A DNA stretch of 23,963 bases. Source: an uncultured Lachnospiraceae bacterium (GTDB lineage Bacteria; Bacillota; Clostridia; Lachnospirales; Lachnospiraceae). The stretch covers positions 1 to 23,963 of the forward strand of contig CAMPAX010000009.1 of NCBI GenBank assembly GCA_946633495.1, read 5' to 3'. This document shows positions 7,348-14,172 of the stretch, piece by piece; the first letter of the stretch is position 1, and the number at the start of each line of letters is the position of its first letter. A program made the translations under genes and the position numbers. The notes under the pieces were generated by a model, which saw only the letters and a program-made list of their open reading frames with translations, had not been told where the DNA came from and did no database searches.

Positions 7348-8055
7348 ATGGCATACGAACTGAAAAAATCAGAAGAGATGCTGGAGAAGGAACGGCAGGA
7401 AGAGGAAAGAATCGAAAAATACGGCGATCATACGGATGAGCTTCGAAGAGATCTTCCGGTTTTTGTGGATATGGCCGCAACGGGAACCACTTCCCGAAAA
7501 GTCTCGAATTCCAGGCGGGGGATCATCTATAAGATCATAGGACTTCTGATCCTGGCGGCTGCCCTTTTTGGAGTGTATAAAGGCATTATGTATCTGCTCT
7601 CCTCGAGCGGAGAAGATATTTCCCAGTATCTTGGATATAAGGAGTCCGAACTGGCGGACTTCCTGAAGCTGGAATTTAAGGACGCTCCGGAACGGGTTAA
7701 GAAGATCCAGCAGTACTCCGGCGGCACCGTTACCGTGCGGGCGGCGGATGAACTGGAAGTTATCTATATCAACGGTGAGCAGGTGGGAGTTGCCACCGAT
7801 GGCCGCGACTATCGCTTCTTCGGCGTGGGCATCAATGATTCGGAGAAGGATGCGTTGGAGAAGATGACCTTCAAATATGATTATTCCTTCAATGTCATGA
7901 ACGACCTGGTGGGCGGGCATTCAAAATCATTTTACTACTGCGATACCGCAAAGAATACCTGCCTGGTTTTGACGGTAAATGACAGTTCGGCCCGGGTGGC
8001 TTATATGACGTACTATACGGATTTCAATCTGATCAGCAAGGATCTGAGCTTCTGA
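7348..8055 (+). CDS. Single-pass membrane protein of unknown function, co-transcribed with degV
   Basis: 235 residues, no family recognised. The start at 7348 (MAYELK) is chosen over an in-frame ATG at 7291 because GGAGGTGGAG lies just upstream and because the earlier start would overlap DegV by 56 bases. The N-terminal ~57 residues are very charged (KKSEEMLEKERQEEERIEKY, probably helical and cytoplasmic). One transmembrane helix spans about 58-84, rich in Ile, Leu and Ala. The remaining ~150 residues are predicted to lie outside the cell and hold beta-rich segments such as TVTVRAADELEVIYINGEQVG and a YYCDTAKNTC pair of cysteines. The stop codon of DegV and this start are one base apart, so translation is probably coupled. 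Confidence 0.85.
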   Translation: MAYELKKSEEMLEKERQEEERIEKYGDHTDELRRDLPVFVDMAATGTTSRKVSNSRRGIIYKIIGLLILAAALFGVYKGIMYLLSSSGEDISQYLGYKESELADFLKLEFKDAPERVKKIQQYSGGTVTVRAADELEVIYINGEQVGVATDGRDYRFFGVGINDSEKDALEKMTFKYDYSFNVMNDLVGGHSKSFYYCDTAKNTCLVLTVNDSSARVAYMTYYTDFNLISKDLSF

Positions 8056-8064
8056 CTGTTCGGC

Positions 8065-8133
8065 GGGTCAATTAAGGTCTCAAGCGACCGCATAGGCGCG
8101 TCGCTCGGACCTTTTGACCCTATCATCATAAAA
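8065..8133. repeat. Extragenic three-segment palindrome with TTTTGACCC motif (copy 2)
   Basis: Three nested stems in register: GGGTCAA (8065-8071) with TTGACCC (8114-8120), AAGGTC (8074-8079) with GACCTT (8108-8113), and AGCGAC (8083-8088) with GTCGCT (8100-8105). The right arm plus its tail (8110-8133) nearly duplicates 199-222. It starts ten bases after the stop codon of the membrane-protein gene. The shared arm and tail at two loci make it a dispersed element rather than a chance hairpin. Confidence 0.7.
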
Positions 8134-8161
8134 TCAAAAATTTGTCAGTAGAATAAGTTAG

Positions 8162-8218
8162 AAAAGCGCCTTCGTCAACCAAACGATATATTTTGGTTGA
8201 CGAAGGCGCTTTTTTTTG
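8162..8218 (+). terminator. Strong rho-independent terminator, 22-bp perfect stem
   Basis: Bases 8162-8183 and 8192-8213 are perfectly complementary (core AGCGCCTTCGTCAACC), with an 8-base loop and eight T residues at the 3' side (8210-8217). It ends the pyrophosphatase/DegV/membrane-protein region. It lies only ~75 bases before the symporter start, with no convincing promoter between, so an attenuation role is conceivable. Confidence 0.9.
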
Positions 8219-8291
8219 ATACACTCATTCAGGCTTCTTCCGGTGGATAAGGAAGAACCAAAAACATTTTATGGACAGGATGGAGACGAGC

Positions 8292-9692
8292 ATGAATGTG
8301 TGGTTTGCTGTAACGATGGGGATCTACCTCGTGGCAATGATGGGGATAGGGCTGGCTGACGCCCGAAAGACAAAGGAATTTACGGATTATGCCGTGGCGG
8401 GAAAACGTCAGAGAACTCTGACGGTCAGCATGACGCTGCTTGCCACGGTGCTGGGCGCTTCCACCACCATCGGGATCACGGATACGGTCTACAGCATCGG
8501 GTTCCCCGGAATCTGGTGGCTGGTATTCGGAGCAGTGGGCCTCTTCCTTCAGGCCTGGCTTCTGTCTGAAAAGGTACGTGCCGTCGGTGCAGACACGCTG
8601 CCGCATCTGGCGGAGATCACGGTGGGAAAGCCGGCGTCCGTTCTTCTGGCCGGGTTGATCACCATTGCCTGGGTCGGCGTGGTGGCAGGACAGCTGGTGG
8701 CCATGCACAGCCTTGTAACATTTGCTACGGGGAGCGATAGTAAATGGATCATGCTTCTTCTTTCCGTGATCGTCATCGCCTATACGGCTCTCGGAGGACA
8801 GCTTTCCGTTGTAAAGACCGACCGGGTGCAGCTGATCGTGATCCTGGCGGGAATCCTGGTGGCAGCCATCTGGCTCTTTGCTTCAACCCCCGGATCCGTT
8901 CGTGAGGCCGCCGGCCGGATCGAACTTCTAAATGAGTCCTATGGACCCATGAATCTTTTCTCGCAGTTCTTCATTATCGGCGGAGTTTATTTCCTGGGAC
9001 CGGACATCCTGTCCAGGAACTTCCTCTCGAAGGATGGCCGGACTGCGCGGCGGTCCGCCGGGATTGCGGGCGGCGTTTTGCTGGTGGTGGCATTCTTCAT
9101 CACCATGATCGGAATCTGGGCCCGCGGGCATGTGACGTCAGAAGAGATCGGGGGACAGAAGACATTGATTTATGTTGTGTCGCTGCTGCCGAAATGGATC
9201 GGCGTTCTGATGAACCTCGGGCTTCTTTCGGCGATCCTTTCCTCTACCGATACCTGTATCATTAACGCTGCAACGATCTTCTCACGGGATCTTCTGGGCA
9301 AAAAGGACGTAAAGGTGATCCGTTTTGCGGTGCTGGGGATCGGCGGGATCGCCACCGCCATTGCGATCCTCGGAAGCGGGAATATCATCAATATCCTTTC
9401 GGGGGCGTATTCCATTTATACGCCGGGGGTGATCTTCCCGCTGCTCATTGCGATCCTGGCTTATAAGAAGAGAGAGCTGCGGCGCGGGCTCTGGCTGGCG
9501 GCAGTGGCAGCCGGCGGATGCTTTGGACTGGTGGGTACATTTCTCGGAGACTGGCTTTTGGAGATCGGGCTCCCGGGCTGGCTGGTGTCCAACCTTTCCC
9601 TCATAGGAATGGGTGTGTCCCTGGTGCTCGGGCTGCTGTCTTTGAAAGGGAAGATCCCGGAAGCAGAAACTTCGGTTACGGGAACAAAATGA
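8292..9692 (+). CDS. Sodium:solute symporter (SSF) family protein
   Basis: A 466-residue polytopic membrane protein of the SSS/SSF family (PutP, PanF and relatives), importing a solute with Na+. Family features: the first helix followed by KTKEFTDYAVAGKRQRTL, then LLATVLGASTTIGITDTVYSIGFPGIWW, GGQLSVVKTDRVQ, GPDILSRNFLSKDGRTAR and LLSAILSSTDTCIINAATIFSRDL, which contains the conserved Na2-site serine-rich helix. About 13 hydrophobic segments. The start at 8292 is chosen because AGGATGGAG with GGAG at 8282-8285 is six bases upstream; in-frame ATGs at 8271 and 8280 have no well-placed ribosome site but remain possible. The substrate cannot be deduced, and no metabolic partner gene is next to it. 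Confidence 0.92.
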   Translation: MNVWFAVTMGIYLVAMMGIGLADARKTKEFTDYAVAGKRQRTLTVSMTLLATVLGASTTIGITDTVYSIGFPGIWWLVFGAVGLFLQAWLLSEKVRAVGADTLPHLAEITVGKPASVLLAGLITIAWVGVVAGQLVAMHSLVTFATGSDSKWIMLLLSVIVIAYTALGGQLSVVKTDRVQLIVILAGILVAAIWLFASTPGSVREAAGRIELLNESYGPMNLFSQFFIIGGVYFLGPDILSRNFLSKDGRTARRSAGIAGGVLLVVAFFITMIGIWARGHVTSEEIGGQKTLIYVVSLLPKWIGVLMNLGLLSAILSSTDTCIINAATIFSRDLLGKKDVKVIRFAVLGIGGIATAIAILGSGNIINILSGAYSIYTPGVIFPLLIAILAYKKRELRRGLWLAAVAAGGCFGLVGTFLGDWLLEIGLPGWLVSNLSLIGMGVSLVLGLLSLKGKIPEAETSVTGTK

Positions 9693-9728
9693 AATTGAAG
9701 AATGCCTGAAAAATGATCCGCTCCGTTC

Positions 9729-9757
9729 TTGACAGTGAAATTTTGCTCACCTATAAT
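9729..9757 (+). promoter_or_regulatory. Consensus sigma-A promoter for the cell-wall-binding repeat protein
   Basis: TTGACA (9729-9734), exactly 17 bases, TATAAT (9752-9757): both hexamers are perfect. The leader is about 55 bases and ends in AAAGGAGGGGTGAAATG, an equally strong ribosome site. Very high basal expression is expected. Confidence 0.9.
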
Positions 9758-9818
9758 GGTTATGTTAAAGAGTGAGACAGGGCTTTATGTGCGCTGCCGA
9801 TTGTAAAGGAGGGGTGAA

Positions 9819-10838
9819 ATGACAACTTTCAAAAAACGTAGTCTTACCGTGCTGATTACCTTGATGGCATTCTTCGCATTTATTCTTGTGCCGAAGTTTG
9901 ATGCCAGGGCTGAGACGGAACAGGAGGAACCCGGCATCTATCTGCTGAAGGACAAAGTGGAATCTTCCGTGTATGATCCGGCCTATGTACATTATCTGTA
10001 CATCCCGAGTGCAGATTACACCAAGGTAGTGGCTACAGTTACATTGCCCAGCGGCAAGACACAGGACAGCAGCATGTATGTTTACGGAAAGTCGGATTTC
10101 TGCTATTACAAAGCAACTGCTTACTCCACGGGAACCTATCCGGTGAGCATTGTAGAGTATAAGCAGTCCGGAGGAAACTGGGTAAAAACCGGCGTGAAGG
10201 TGAACGCGACCATCACCATCGGCGGAAAGAAAGTCGGCTGGAACAAGACCAACGGTGAGTGGTGCTATTATAACACCAGCGGTGTTCGCCAGTATGGATG
10301 GCAGAAGATCAGCGGAAAATGGTATTATTTAGATGATTTCTTCGGTGCGATCCTGACCGGATGGAACAAGCTCGAAGAAAAGTGGTACTATTTTGACAGT
10401 ACCGGTGCTGCAGCAACCGGCTGGAAGCAGATCAAGGGAAAGTGGTATCATTTTAACGGCGGTGCAGCCATGGATACCGGCTGGACGAAGATCAGCAACA
10501 AGTGGTATTACTTCAAGATCAACGGCATCATGGTAACCGGCTGGCAGAAGATCGGCGGGAAGAATTATTATTTCGAGACGAGCGGAGCCATGGTTACGGG
10601 CTGGAAGCAGATCTCCGGCAAGTGGTATTACTTTAAGGACAGCGGCGTTATGGCGAAGAAGTGGCTTCAGATCGACAGCAAGTGGTACTACTTCGGAACC
10701 GACGGCGTGATGGTAAATGGCTGGCAGGAAATCGACGGCAACTGGTATTATTTCCGGACAGGCGTTATGTGCACCGGTAAGGTGACCATCGCAGGAAAGA
10801 CCTATAAGTTCGATAAGAACGGGGTTTACCAGAAGTAA
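9819..10838 (+). CDS. Secreted protein with ten cell-wall-binding (YG) repeats
   Basis: 339 residues. Residues 1-31 are a signal peptide (KKR, hydrophobic core TVLITLMAFFAFILV, cleavage after ARA). Residues 32-139 form a beta-rich domain with no catalytic motif that I recognise (ATVTLPSGKTQDSSMYVYG, STGTYPVSIVEYK), perhaps Ig-like. Residues 140-339 (bases 10236-10838) are ten ~20-residue repeats of the pattern GWxxIxGKWYYFxxxGxMxT; the last is degenerate (KVTIAGKTYKF). Such repeats bind wall polymers, so the protein should sit on the cell surface. No protease, amidase or LPXTG motif is present, so it is binding-only or structural. The fragment at 1-164 belongs to the same family. It has its own consensus promoter and a terminator just downstream. 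Confidence 0.93.
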   Translation: MTTFKKRSLTVLITLMAFFAFILVPKFDARAETEQEEPGIYLLKDKVESSVYDPAYVHYLYIPSADYTKVVATVTLPSGKTQDSSMYVYGKSDFCYYKATAYSTGTYPVSIVEYKQSGGNWVKTGVKVNATITIGGKKVGWNKTNGEWCYYNTSGVRQYGWQKISGKWYYLDDFFGAILTGWNKLEEKWYYFDSTGAAATGWKQIKGKWYHFNGGAAMDTGWTKISNKWYYFKINGIMVTGWQKIGGKNYYFETSGAMVTGWKQISGKWYYFKDSGVMAKKWLQIDSKWYYFGTDGVMVNGWQEIDGNWYYFRTGVMCTGKVTIAGKTYKFDKNGVYQK

Positions 10839-10855
10839 AGAATATGCTTATAAAG

Positions 10856-10900
10856 AAAAGATCCACATCGAAGGTGAAACCCACGGTGCGGATCTTTTTT
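10856..10900 (+). terminator. Rho-independent terminator, probably bidirectional
   Basis: AAAGATCC and GGATCTTT frame an interrupted stem (CATCGAAGGTG/CACGGTGCG region) followed by six T residues on the plus strand, directly after the repeat-protein stop. On the minus strand the same stem is followed by TTTTCTTT, which could end the convergent LytTR/DUF3021 message. Confidence 0.8.
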
Positions 10901-10903
10901 ATT

Positions 10904-10977
10904 GTCATTCTGAGGCGAAGCCGAAGGATCTTATCCACCGTAAAGTCTGAAAGCCTCTTCACTATGCACAGGATGAC
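10904..10977. repeat. GTCATTCTGAG-type extragenic repeat (single copy locus)
   Basis: GTCATTCTGAGGCGAAGCC (10904-10922) continues GAAGGATCTT to 10932. It matches the units at 18855-18962 with two extra bases (GGCGAAGCC in place of GCGAAGC). An inverted GTCATCCTG (complement of 10969-10977) closes the 74-bp unit. It fills the space between the terminator and the convergent DUF3021 stop at 10987. Confidence 0.75.
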
Positions 10978-10986
10978 AAGATAGAT

Positions 10987-11448
10987 TCATACGTCGGAAT
11001 TCAGTTCCCGGTTGATGGCGGCAACGTCCTGCTTCAGCTTTCGGAACTGGACAACGGCCAGGATCACATAGGTTGTGGCGTAGCCCAGAAGCGTCATGAT
11101 CAGCGCCTGGGGATGCCGGTGAAGCTGCCAGAGCAGCACCGTGATCCCGATACATATTGCAGCGGTACTTACAAAATAAAGCAGCCACTGGATCAGAAGA
11201 CCGATCCGGTTCATATCAAACAGAAAGGTCATAAAAGCAAATGCGAATCCGATTGTGCCATAGAGCAGAACATTGACGTAGGCAGCGATGGCCGGCGTCG
11301 GAAACATGGCCCGAAATTCCGGAGACATGGAGATGAAGGTGTCCCGGGTGTGGGCATTTACGATGCTGTCAATGATAAGATTGGCGGTCAGCCCGGAAAA
11401 GGCTGAGACGGCGAAGCTGAAAAGCCCGCGCTTTATATATTCTTTCAT
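10987..11448 (-). CDS. DUF3021 family four-helix membrane protein
   Basis: 153 residues with four hydrophobic helices (roughly FSFAVSAFSGLTANLII, AAYVNVLLYGTIGFAFAFMTFLF, LLIQWLLYFVSTAAICIGITVLL, LIMTLLGYATTYVILAVV) and a charged, basic C-terminal tail with FRKLKQDVAAINREL. Length, topology and pairing with a LytTR gene match DUF3021. In similar LytTR regulatory pairs in streptococci the membrane protein restrains the regulator; that role here is inference. The start at 11448 (MKEYIK) is chosen since GGAAGG is correctly spaced for it; the ATG six bases upstream almost touches that ribosome site, and a longer frame to 11508 would swallow a hairpin. The LytTR gene lies 113 bases upstream. Confidence 0.85.
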   Translation of the reverse strand: MKEYIKRGLFSFAVSAFSGLTANLIIDSIVNAHTRDTFISMSPEFRAMFPTPAIAAYVNVLLYGTIGFAFAFMTFLFDMNRIGLLIQWLLYFVSTAAICIGITVLLWQLHRHPQALIMTLLGYATTYVILAVVQFRKLKQDVAAINRELNSDV

Positions 11449-11460
11449 GTTCATTCCTTC

Positions 11461-11478
11461 CTGCACCTTATGGTGCAG
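11461..11478 (-). promoter_or_regulatory. Hairpin abutting the DUF3021 ribosome-binding site
   Basis: A perfect 7-bp stem CTGCACC/GGTGCAG with a 4-base loop. On the minus strand the stem's last G runs straight into GAAGGA, the ribosome site of the DUF3021 gene. It could modulate translation of the membrane partner relative to the regulator. No T-tract follows, so it is not a terminator. Confidence 0.5.
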
Positions 11479-11561
11479 TGATGTATTTAGAAGTCGGTGG
11501 ATTGACAAACTTACCCTTGCATGAGAGGAAGGGGCGACTTGCTAAAGCAGTCTCCGGGAGC

Positions 11562-12005
11562 TTACTGATTCAGAAGCTCCTTGATCCGGGCAACGTTACG
11601 GCGGGAGGTGTAGGTTTCGTATCCGTTCCGCAGGATCACCTTAATGGTTCCGGTGATACCCAGATCCAATGCCTTTATCTTCCGGAAATTTACGATCTCG
11701 GATTTTGAGATCCGCACAAATCCCTGGGATTTCAAAAGCTTTTCCAGCTGATACAGCTTCTCATTCATGGTGTAACGGGTGTCTTTGCCGAGAGCGACAA
11801 CATGCTGTGCTTCGGCGTAGAAACTGAAGATCTCTGCGGGGCGGATGCGGCAGCGGTTGCCGACCGGGTCCGTTCCGGTCAGGATCGTGTCGTACATCGA
11901 ATGAAGCGTTTCCACGATGTTCTTAACTTCATCGTCTGTCCGGTCTTTGCAGACGTGAATCTCTGTCTCTTTATAACGTTCATTGATTACTGTCTTAATA
12001 TCCAT
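11562..12005 (-). CDS. LytTR-domain transcriptional regulator
   Basis: 147 residues. The C-terminal ~95 residues are a LytTR DNA-binding domain: RIRPAEIFSFYAEAQHVVAL, then YTMNEKLYQLEKLL, GFVRISKSEIVNFRKI and the final LRNGYETYTSRRNVARIKELL. The N-terminal ~50 residues have no receiver domain (no phospho-acceptor pattern), so this is a short LytTR regulator, not a two-component response regulator. Ribosome site GGAGG lies nine bases before the ATG. The DUF3021 gene follows in the same direction, forming the common LytTR/DUF3021 pair thought to sense membrane or surface signals. The promoter lies within a palindrome at 12014-12043, suggesting autoregulation. Confidence 0.92.
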   Translation of the reverse strand: MDIKTVINERYKETEIHVCKDRTDDEVKNIVETLHSMYDTILTGTDPVGNRCRIRPAEIFSFYAEAQHVVALGKDTRYTMNEKLYQLEKLLKSQGFVRISKSEIVNFRKIKALDLGITGTIKVILRNGYETYTSRRNVARIKELLNQ

Positions 12006-12013
12006 GCTTCTAA

Positions 12014-12053
12014 CCTCCGGAATGAGTATACCTTATTCCGAGGGTTTCCGCAA
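12014..12053 (-). promoter_or_regulatory. LytTR promoter overlapped by a 30-bp imperfect palindrome
   Basis: On the minus strand TTGCGG (complement of 12048-12053), a 17-base spacer and TATACT (complement of 12025-12030). The palindrome spans 12014-12043, centred on GTATAC, with arms CCTCGGAATAAG and TCATTCCGGAGG (two interruptions); it covers the -10 box and the ribosome site GGAGG. The predicted transcript would have a leader of about a dozen bases. It could be an operator for this LytTR protein or another repressor. Confidence 0.55.
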
Positions 12054-12329
12054 ATTCGGGATTGCGGACCTTTGTGTTCGGTCCATCTCATTCGCAATCG
12101 TATCTCCAAAAGGTTCCCTCCATGGATATCTATATACGCTATCATAGGCTGAACTCCGGCTGAGTGAAAGATAATTCCGATGAACGGTCATTTCTTTTGT
12201 ATGAACGGAAAAAAACTAAAATCTTTAAGGTTTCTTTCAGTTTCCTCTTGTATCATGGCATCATCAGCAAGAGAAAACAGAGTTTATAAATTGCCTGACG
12301 ATGAAATAAGCCAGAAAGGGGTAACCGGT
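12054..12329. other. Divergent intergenic region, no gene
   Basis: The upstream space shared by the LytTR gene and the polyphosphate polymerase gene. GGACC (12066-12070) and GGTCC form a small hairpin flanked by ATTGCG/CGCAAT. From 12180 the frame of the polymerase is open, but that extension (MNGHFFCMNGKK) is cysteine-rich, unlike the family, and has no ribosome site. I see no strong promoter for the polymerase; TATCAT near 12252 has no matching -35 box. Confidence 0.4.
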
Positions 12330-13100
12330 ATGAGTACATTTCAGGAGGTTTTCAAAAGAACCGAGATCAAATATCTGATCAGCAGCGAGCAGTACGAGGC
12401 ACTGCGGCAGCGGCTGCAGGGTATTGCGGAAGTGGATCGGTACGGTGAAAGCGATATTCTGAACATTTATTACGACACACCGGATTTCAGCCTGATCCGA
12501 ACCTCCCTGGAGAAGCCGGTTTATAAGGAAAAACTTCGGCTCCGGACTTACGGGACTGCAAAAGATGAGGGGACTTCTTTTATCGAGATCAAGAAGAAAT
12601 ATAAAGGTGTGGTCTATAAACGCAGGATCGACGCTCCCTACAGGAGAGCGAAGGACTATCTGGACGGGCGCGGGGAGCTGCTTCAGACATCTCAGATCAA
12701 ATCCGAGATCGATGCTTTTAAGCGTGGTTACGCAGGGCTTCGGCCGGCGATGGCCATCTCCTACAAGCGGATCGCCATGGCAGGGATCCAGGACCCGAAT
12801 CTTCGGATCACCTTCGACCGTAATATTCTCTGGAGGACCGACCACCTGGAGCTGACAAAGGGCCCGGCGGGTGAGGACCTGCTGCAGCCCGGACAGCGGC
12901 TGATGGAAGTGAAGATCGCAAATGCATTTCCGATGGAACTCTCCCGGATCTTCAGTGAACTGGGGATCTTCCCGGTATCTTTCTCCAAATACGGAAGAGG
13001 GTATGAAGTGATGATGAACCGGAGACTGGCGGGTGCCTGTATCTATCAGCTGGCAGGGGCGGCAAAAAGCCAAAGCGGCAGCGCGGTTGTTTACGCATGA
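12330..13100 (+). CDS. VTC-type polyphosphate polymerase domain protein
   Basis: 256 residues forming one VTC domain, the tunnel-shaped CYTH-like enzyme that builds polyphosphate from ATP in yeast Vtc4. Residues matching the catalytic basic set are visible: Lys14 in TEIKYLI, Arg70 and Arg72 in KLRLRTYG, Glu86 and Lys88 in FIEIKKKYKG, Glu193 and Lys195 in LMEVKIAN, and Lys220 in SFSKYGRGYE. There is no SPX domain or membrane segment, so it should be cytoplasmic. The start at 12330 is chosen because the conserved domain begins there and AAAGGGG lies nine bases upstream. A DUF4956 membrane protein follows, a pairing common in Firmicutes, often with a CotH-like protein that is absent here. Polymerase activity of bacterial members is largely inferred. 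Confidence 0.9.
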   Translation: MSTFQEVFKRTEIKYLISSEQYEALRQRLQGIAEVDRYGESDILNIYYDTPDFSLIRTSLEKPVYKEKLRLRTYGTAKDEGTSFIEIKKKYKGVVYKRRIDAPYRRAKDYLDGRGELLQTSQIKSEIDAFKRGYAGLRPAMAISYKRIAMAGIQDPNLRITFDRNILWRTDHLELTKGPAGEDLLQPGQRLMEVKIANAFPMELSRIFSELGIFPVSFSKYGRGYEVMMNRRLAGACIYQLAGAAKSQSGSAVVYA

Positions 13101-13239
13101 TGAACCTGATCTTTGGACGGGCGGCCGGGATAATAAAAGACCGGGCCGTGAAGAAGACTGCGATAGGAGGATCGATCTGATCCTGTGAGGGATAAAACAC
13201 AATGCAGGCATTACATATATTAGAAAGGGGATGCATACT

Positions 13240-13917
13240 ATGACAAGCATATTCGATACTATTTTTACGACAACAACACCAACCGGAACGGATTTCCTGA
13301 TCGCGACCGCCTGCTCTGTTATCTGCGGGCTGGTCATTGCCCTCCTGTATAAGATCCGGAATCAATGTTCCAAGAGTTTCCTGATCACCCTGGCGGTTCT
13401 TCCGGCAGCGGTGCAAATGGTGATCATGCTGGTAAACGGTAACCTGGGTGCCGGCGTGGCAGTGGCCGGAGCATTCAGTCTGGTCCGTTTCCGTTCGGCT
13501 CCCGGCCGCGGCCAGGAGATCGCATGTATCTTCCAGGCAATGGCAGTCGGCCTTGCAACCGGCATGGGTTATATCGGGATCGCGGCAACGTTCACGCTGG
13601 TGATCTCTCTGCTGATGCTGGTACTGAATATCATCGGACTTGGAGATTCCTCCAGGGAAGAACGGATCTTAAAGATCACTGTCCCGGAGAATCTGGATTT
13701 TGAGGGGAAATTCGATGATACTCTGGAGAAGTACCTCAGTTCCTATACCATCGATGAAGTGAAGACTACGAACATGGGAAGCATGTATAAAATCAGCTAC
13801 CATGTGATCACGAAGCCCGGTGCGTCCATCAAAGCCATGCTGGACGAACTTCGGACCGGGAACGGTAATCTGGAGATCAGCATAGGACGTCCCACAACCT
13901 CCTATGATGAACTATAA
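13240..13917 (+). CDS. DUF4956 family membrane protein, partner of the VTC protein
   Basis: 225 residues. Three or four membrane helices in the first ~135 residues (FLIATACSVICGLVIALLY, FLITLAVLPAAVQMVIMLV, AMAVGLATGMGYIGIAATF, LVISLLMLVLNIIGL) with the conserved GNLGAGVAVAGAFSLVRFRSAPG loop, which identifies DUF4956. The C-terminal ~85 residues are a soluble alpha/beta domain (ILKITVPENLDFEGKFDD, YKISYHVITKPGASIKAML), probably cytoplasmic. The start at 13240 is used because AAAGGGG is spaced nine bases from it; an ATG at 13231 touches that site. In yeast the VTC complex moves polyphosphate across a membrane as it is made; a channel or anchor role for DUF4956 is a reasonable but unproven analogy. 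A terminator follows at once. Confidence 0.9.
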   Translation: MTSIFDTIFTTTTPTGTDFLIATACSVICGLVIALLYKIRNQCSKSFLITLAVLPAAVQMVIMLVNGNLGAGVAVAGAFSLVRFRSAPGRGQEIACIFQAMAVGLATGMGYIGIAATFTLVISLLMLVLNIIGLGDSSREERILKITVPENLDFEGKFDDTLEKYLSSYTIDEVKTTNMGSMYKISYHVITKPGASIKAMLDELRTGNGNLEISIGRPTTSYDEL

Positions 13918-13934
13918 ACAATCCCTCTACCTTA

Positions 13935-13974
13935 GCCGGCGGCCGGACCCCTTTCCCGACCGTCGGCATTTTTT
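13935..13974 (+). terminator. Rho-independent terminator of the VTC/DUF4956 operon
   Basis: GCCGGCGGCCGG (13935-13946) pairs with CCGACCGTCGGC (13956-13967) at eleven of twelve positions including one G-T pair, followed by ATTTTTT. It lies 18 bases after the DUF4956 stop. Confidence 0.85.
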
Positions 13975-14075
13975 ATCAGGATCAGGATCGGAAAGAGGAT
14001 GCTTATGTATCCGGAAGGCGGCGGATCGGACTTTGGGATTTGTCACGGAAATAAGAGAAAAAGACAAGAAAAAGG

Positions 14076-14105
14076 TTGTCTGTCCACCCTGAAATGAGGT
14101 AGAAT
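14076..14105 (+). promoter_or_regulatory. Putative sigma-A promoter for the A-T-C synthetase operon
   Basis: TTGTCT (14076-14081), an 18-base spacer, TAGAAT (14100-14105). The leader is about 60 bases and ends in CAGGAGGAGACAATATG, a strong ribosome site. The 13975-14075 stretch shows nothing else. Confidence 0.55.
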
Positions 14106-14172
14106 AAGTGATAGGTTTTAATCGTCCGCGGGGGGTATATGCGGCAGTAAAAAATCACCAGGAGGAGACAAT

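Noticed and set aside
10236..10838. A repeat array of ~60 bp, possibly CRISPR-like
   Set aside because: The repeats are in-frame coding units of a cell-wall-binding protein, with no constant repeat and unique spacer pattern.
12180..12329. N-terminal extension of the polyphosphate polymerase from the ATG at 12180
   Set aside because: No ribosome site, unusual composition, and the VTC domain starts naturally at 12330 with a well-placed AAAGGGG.
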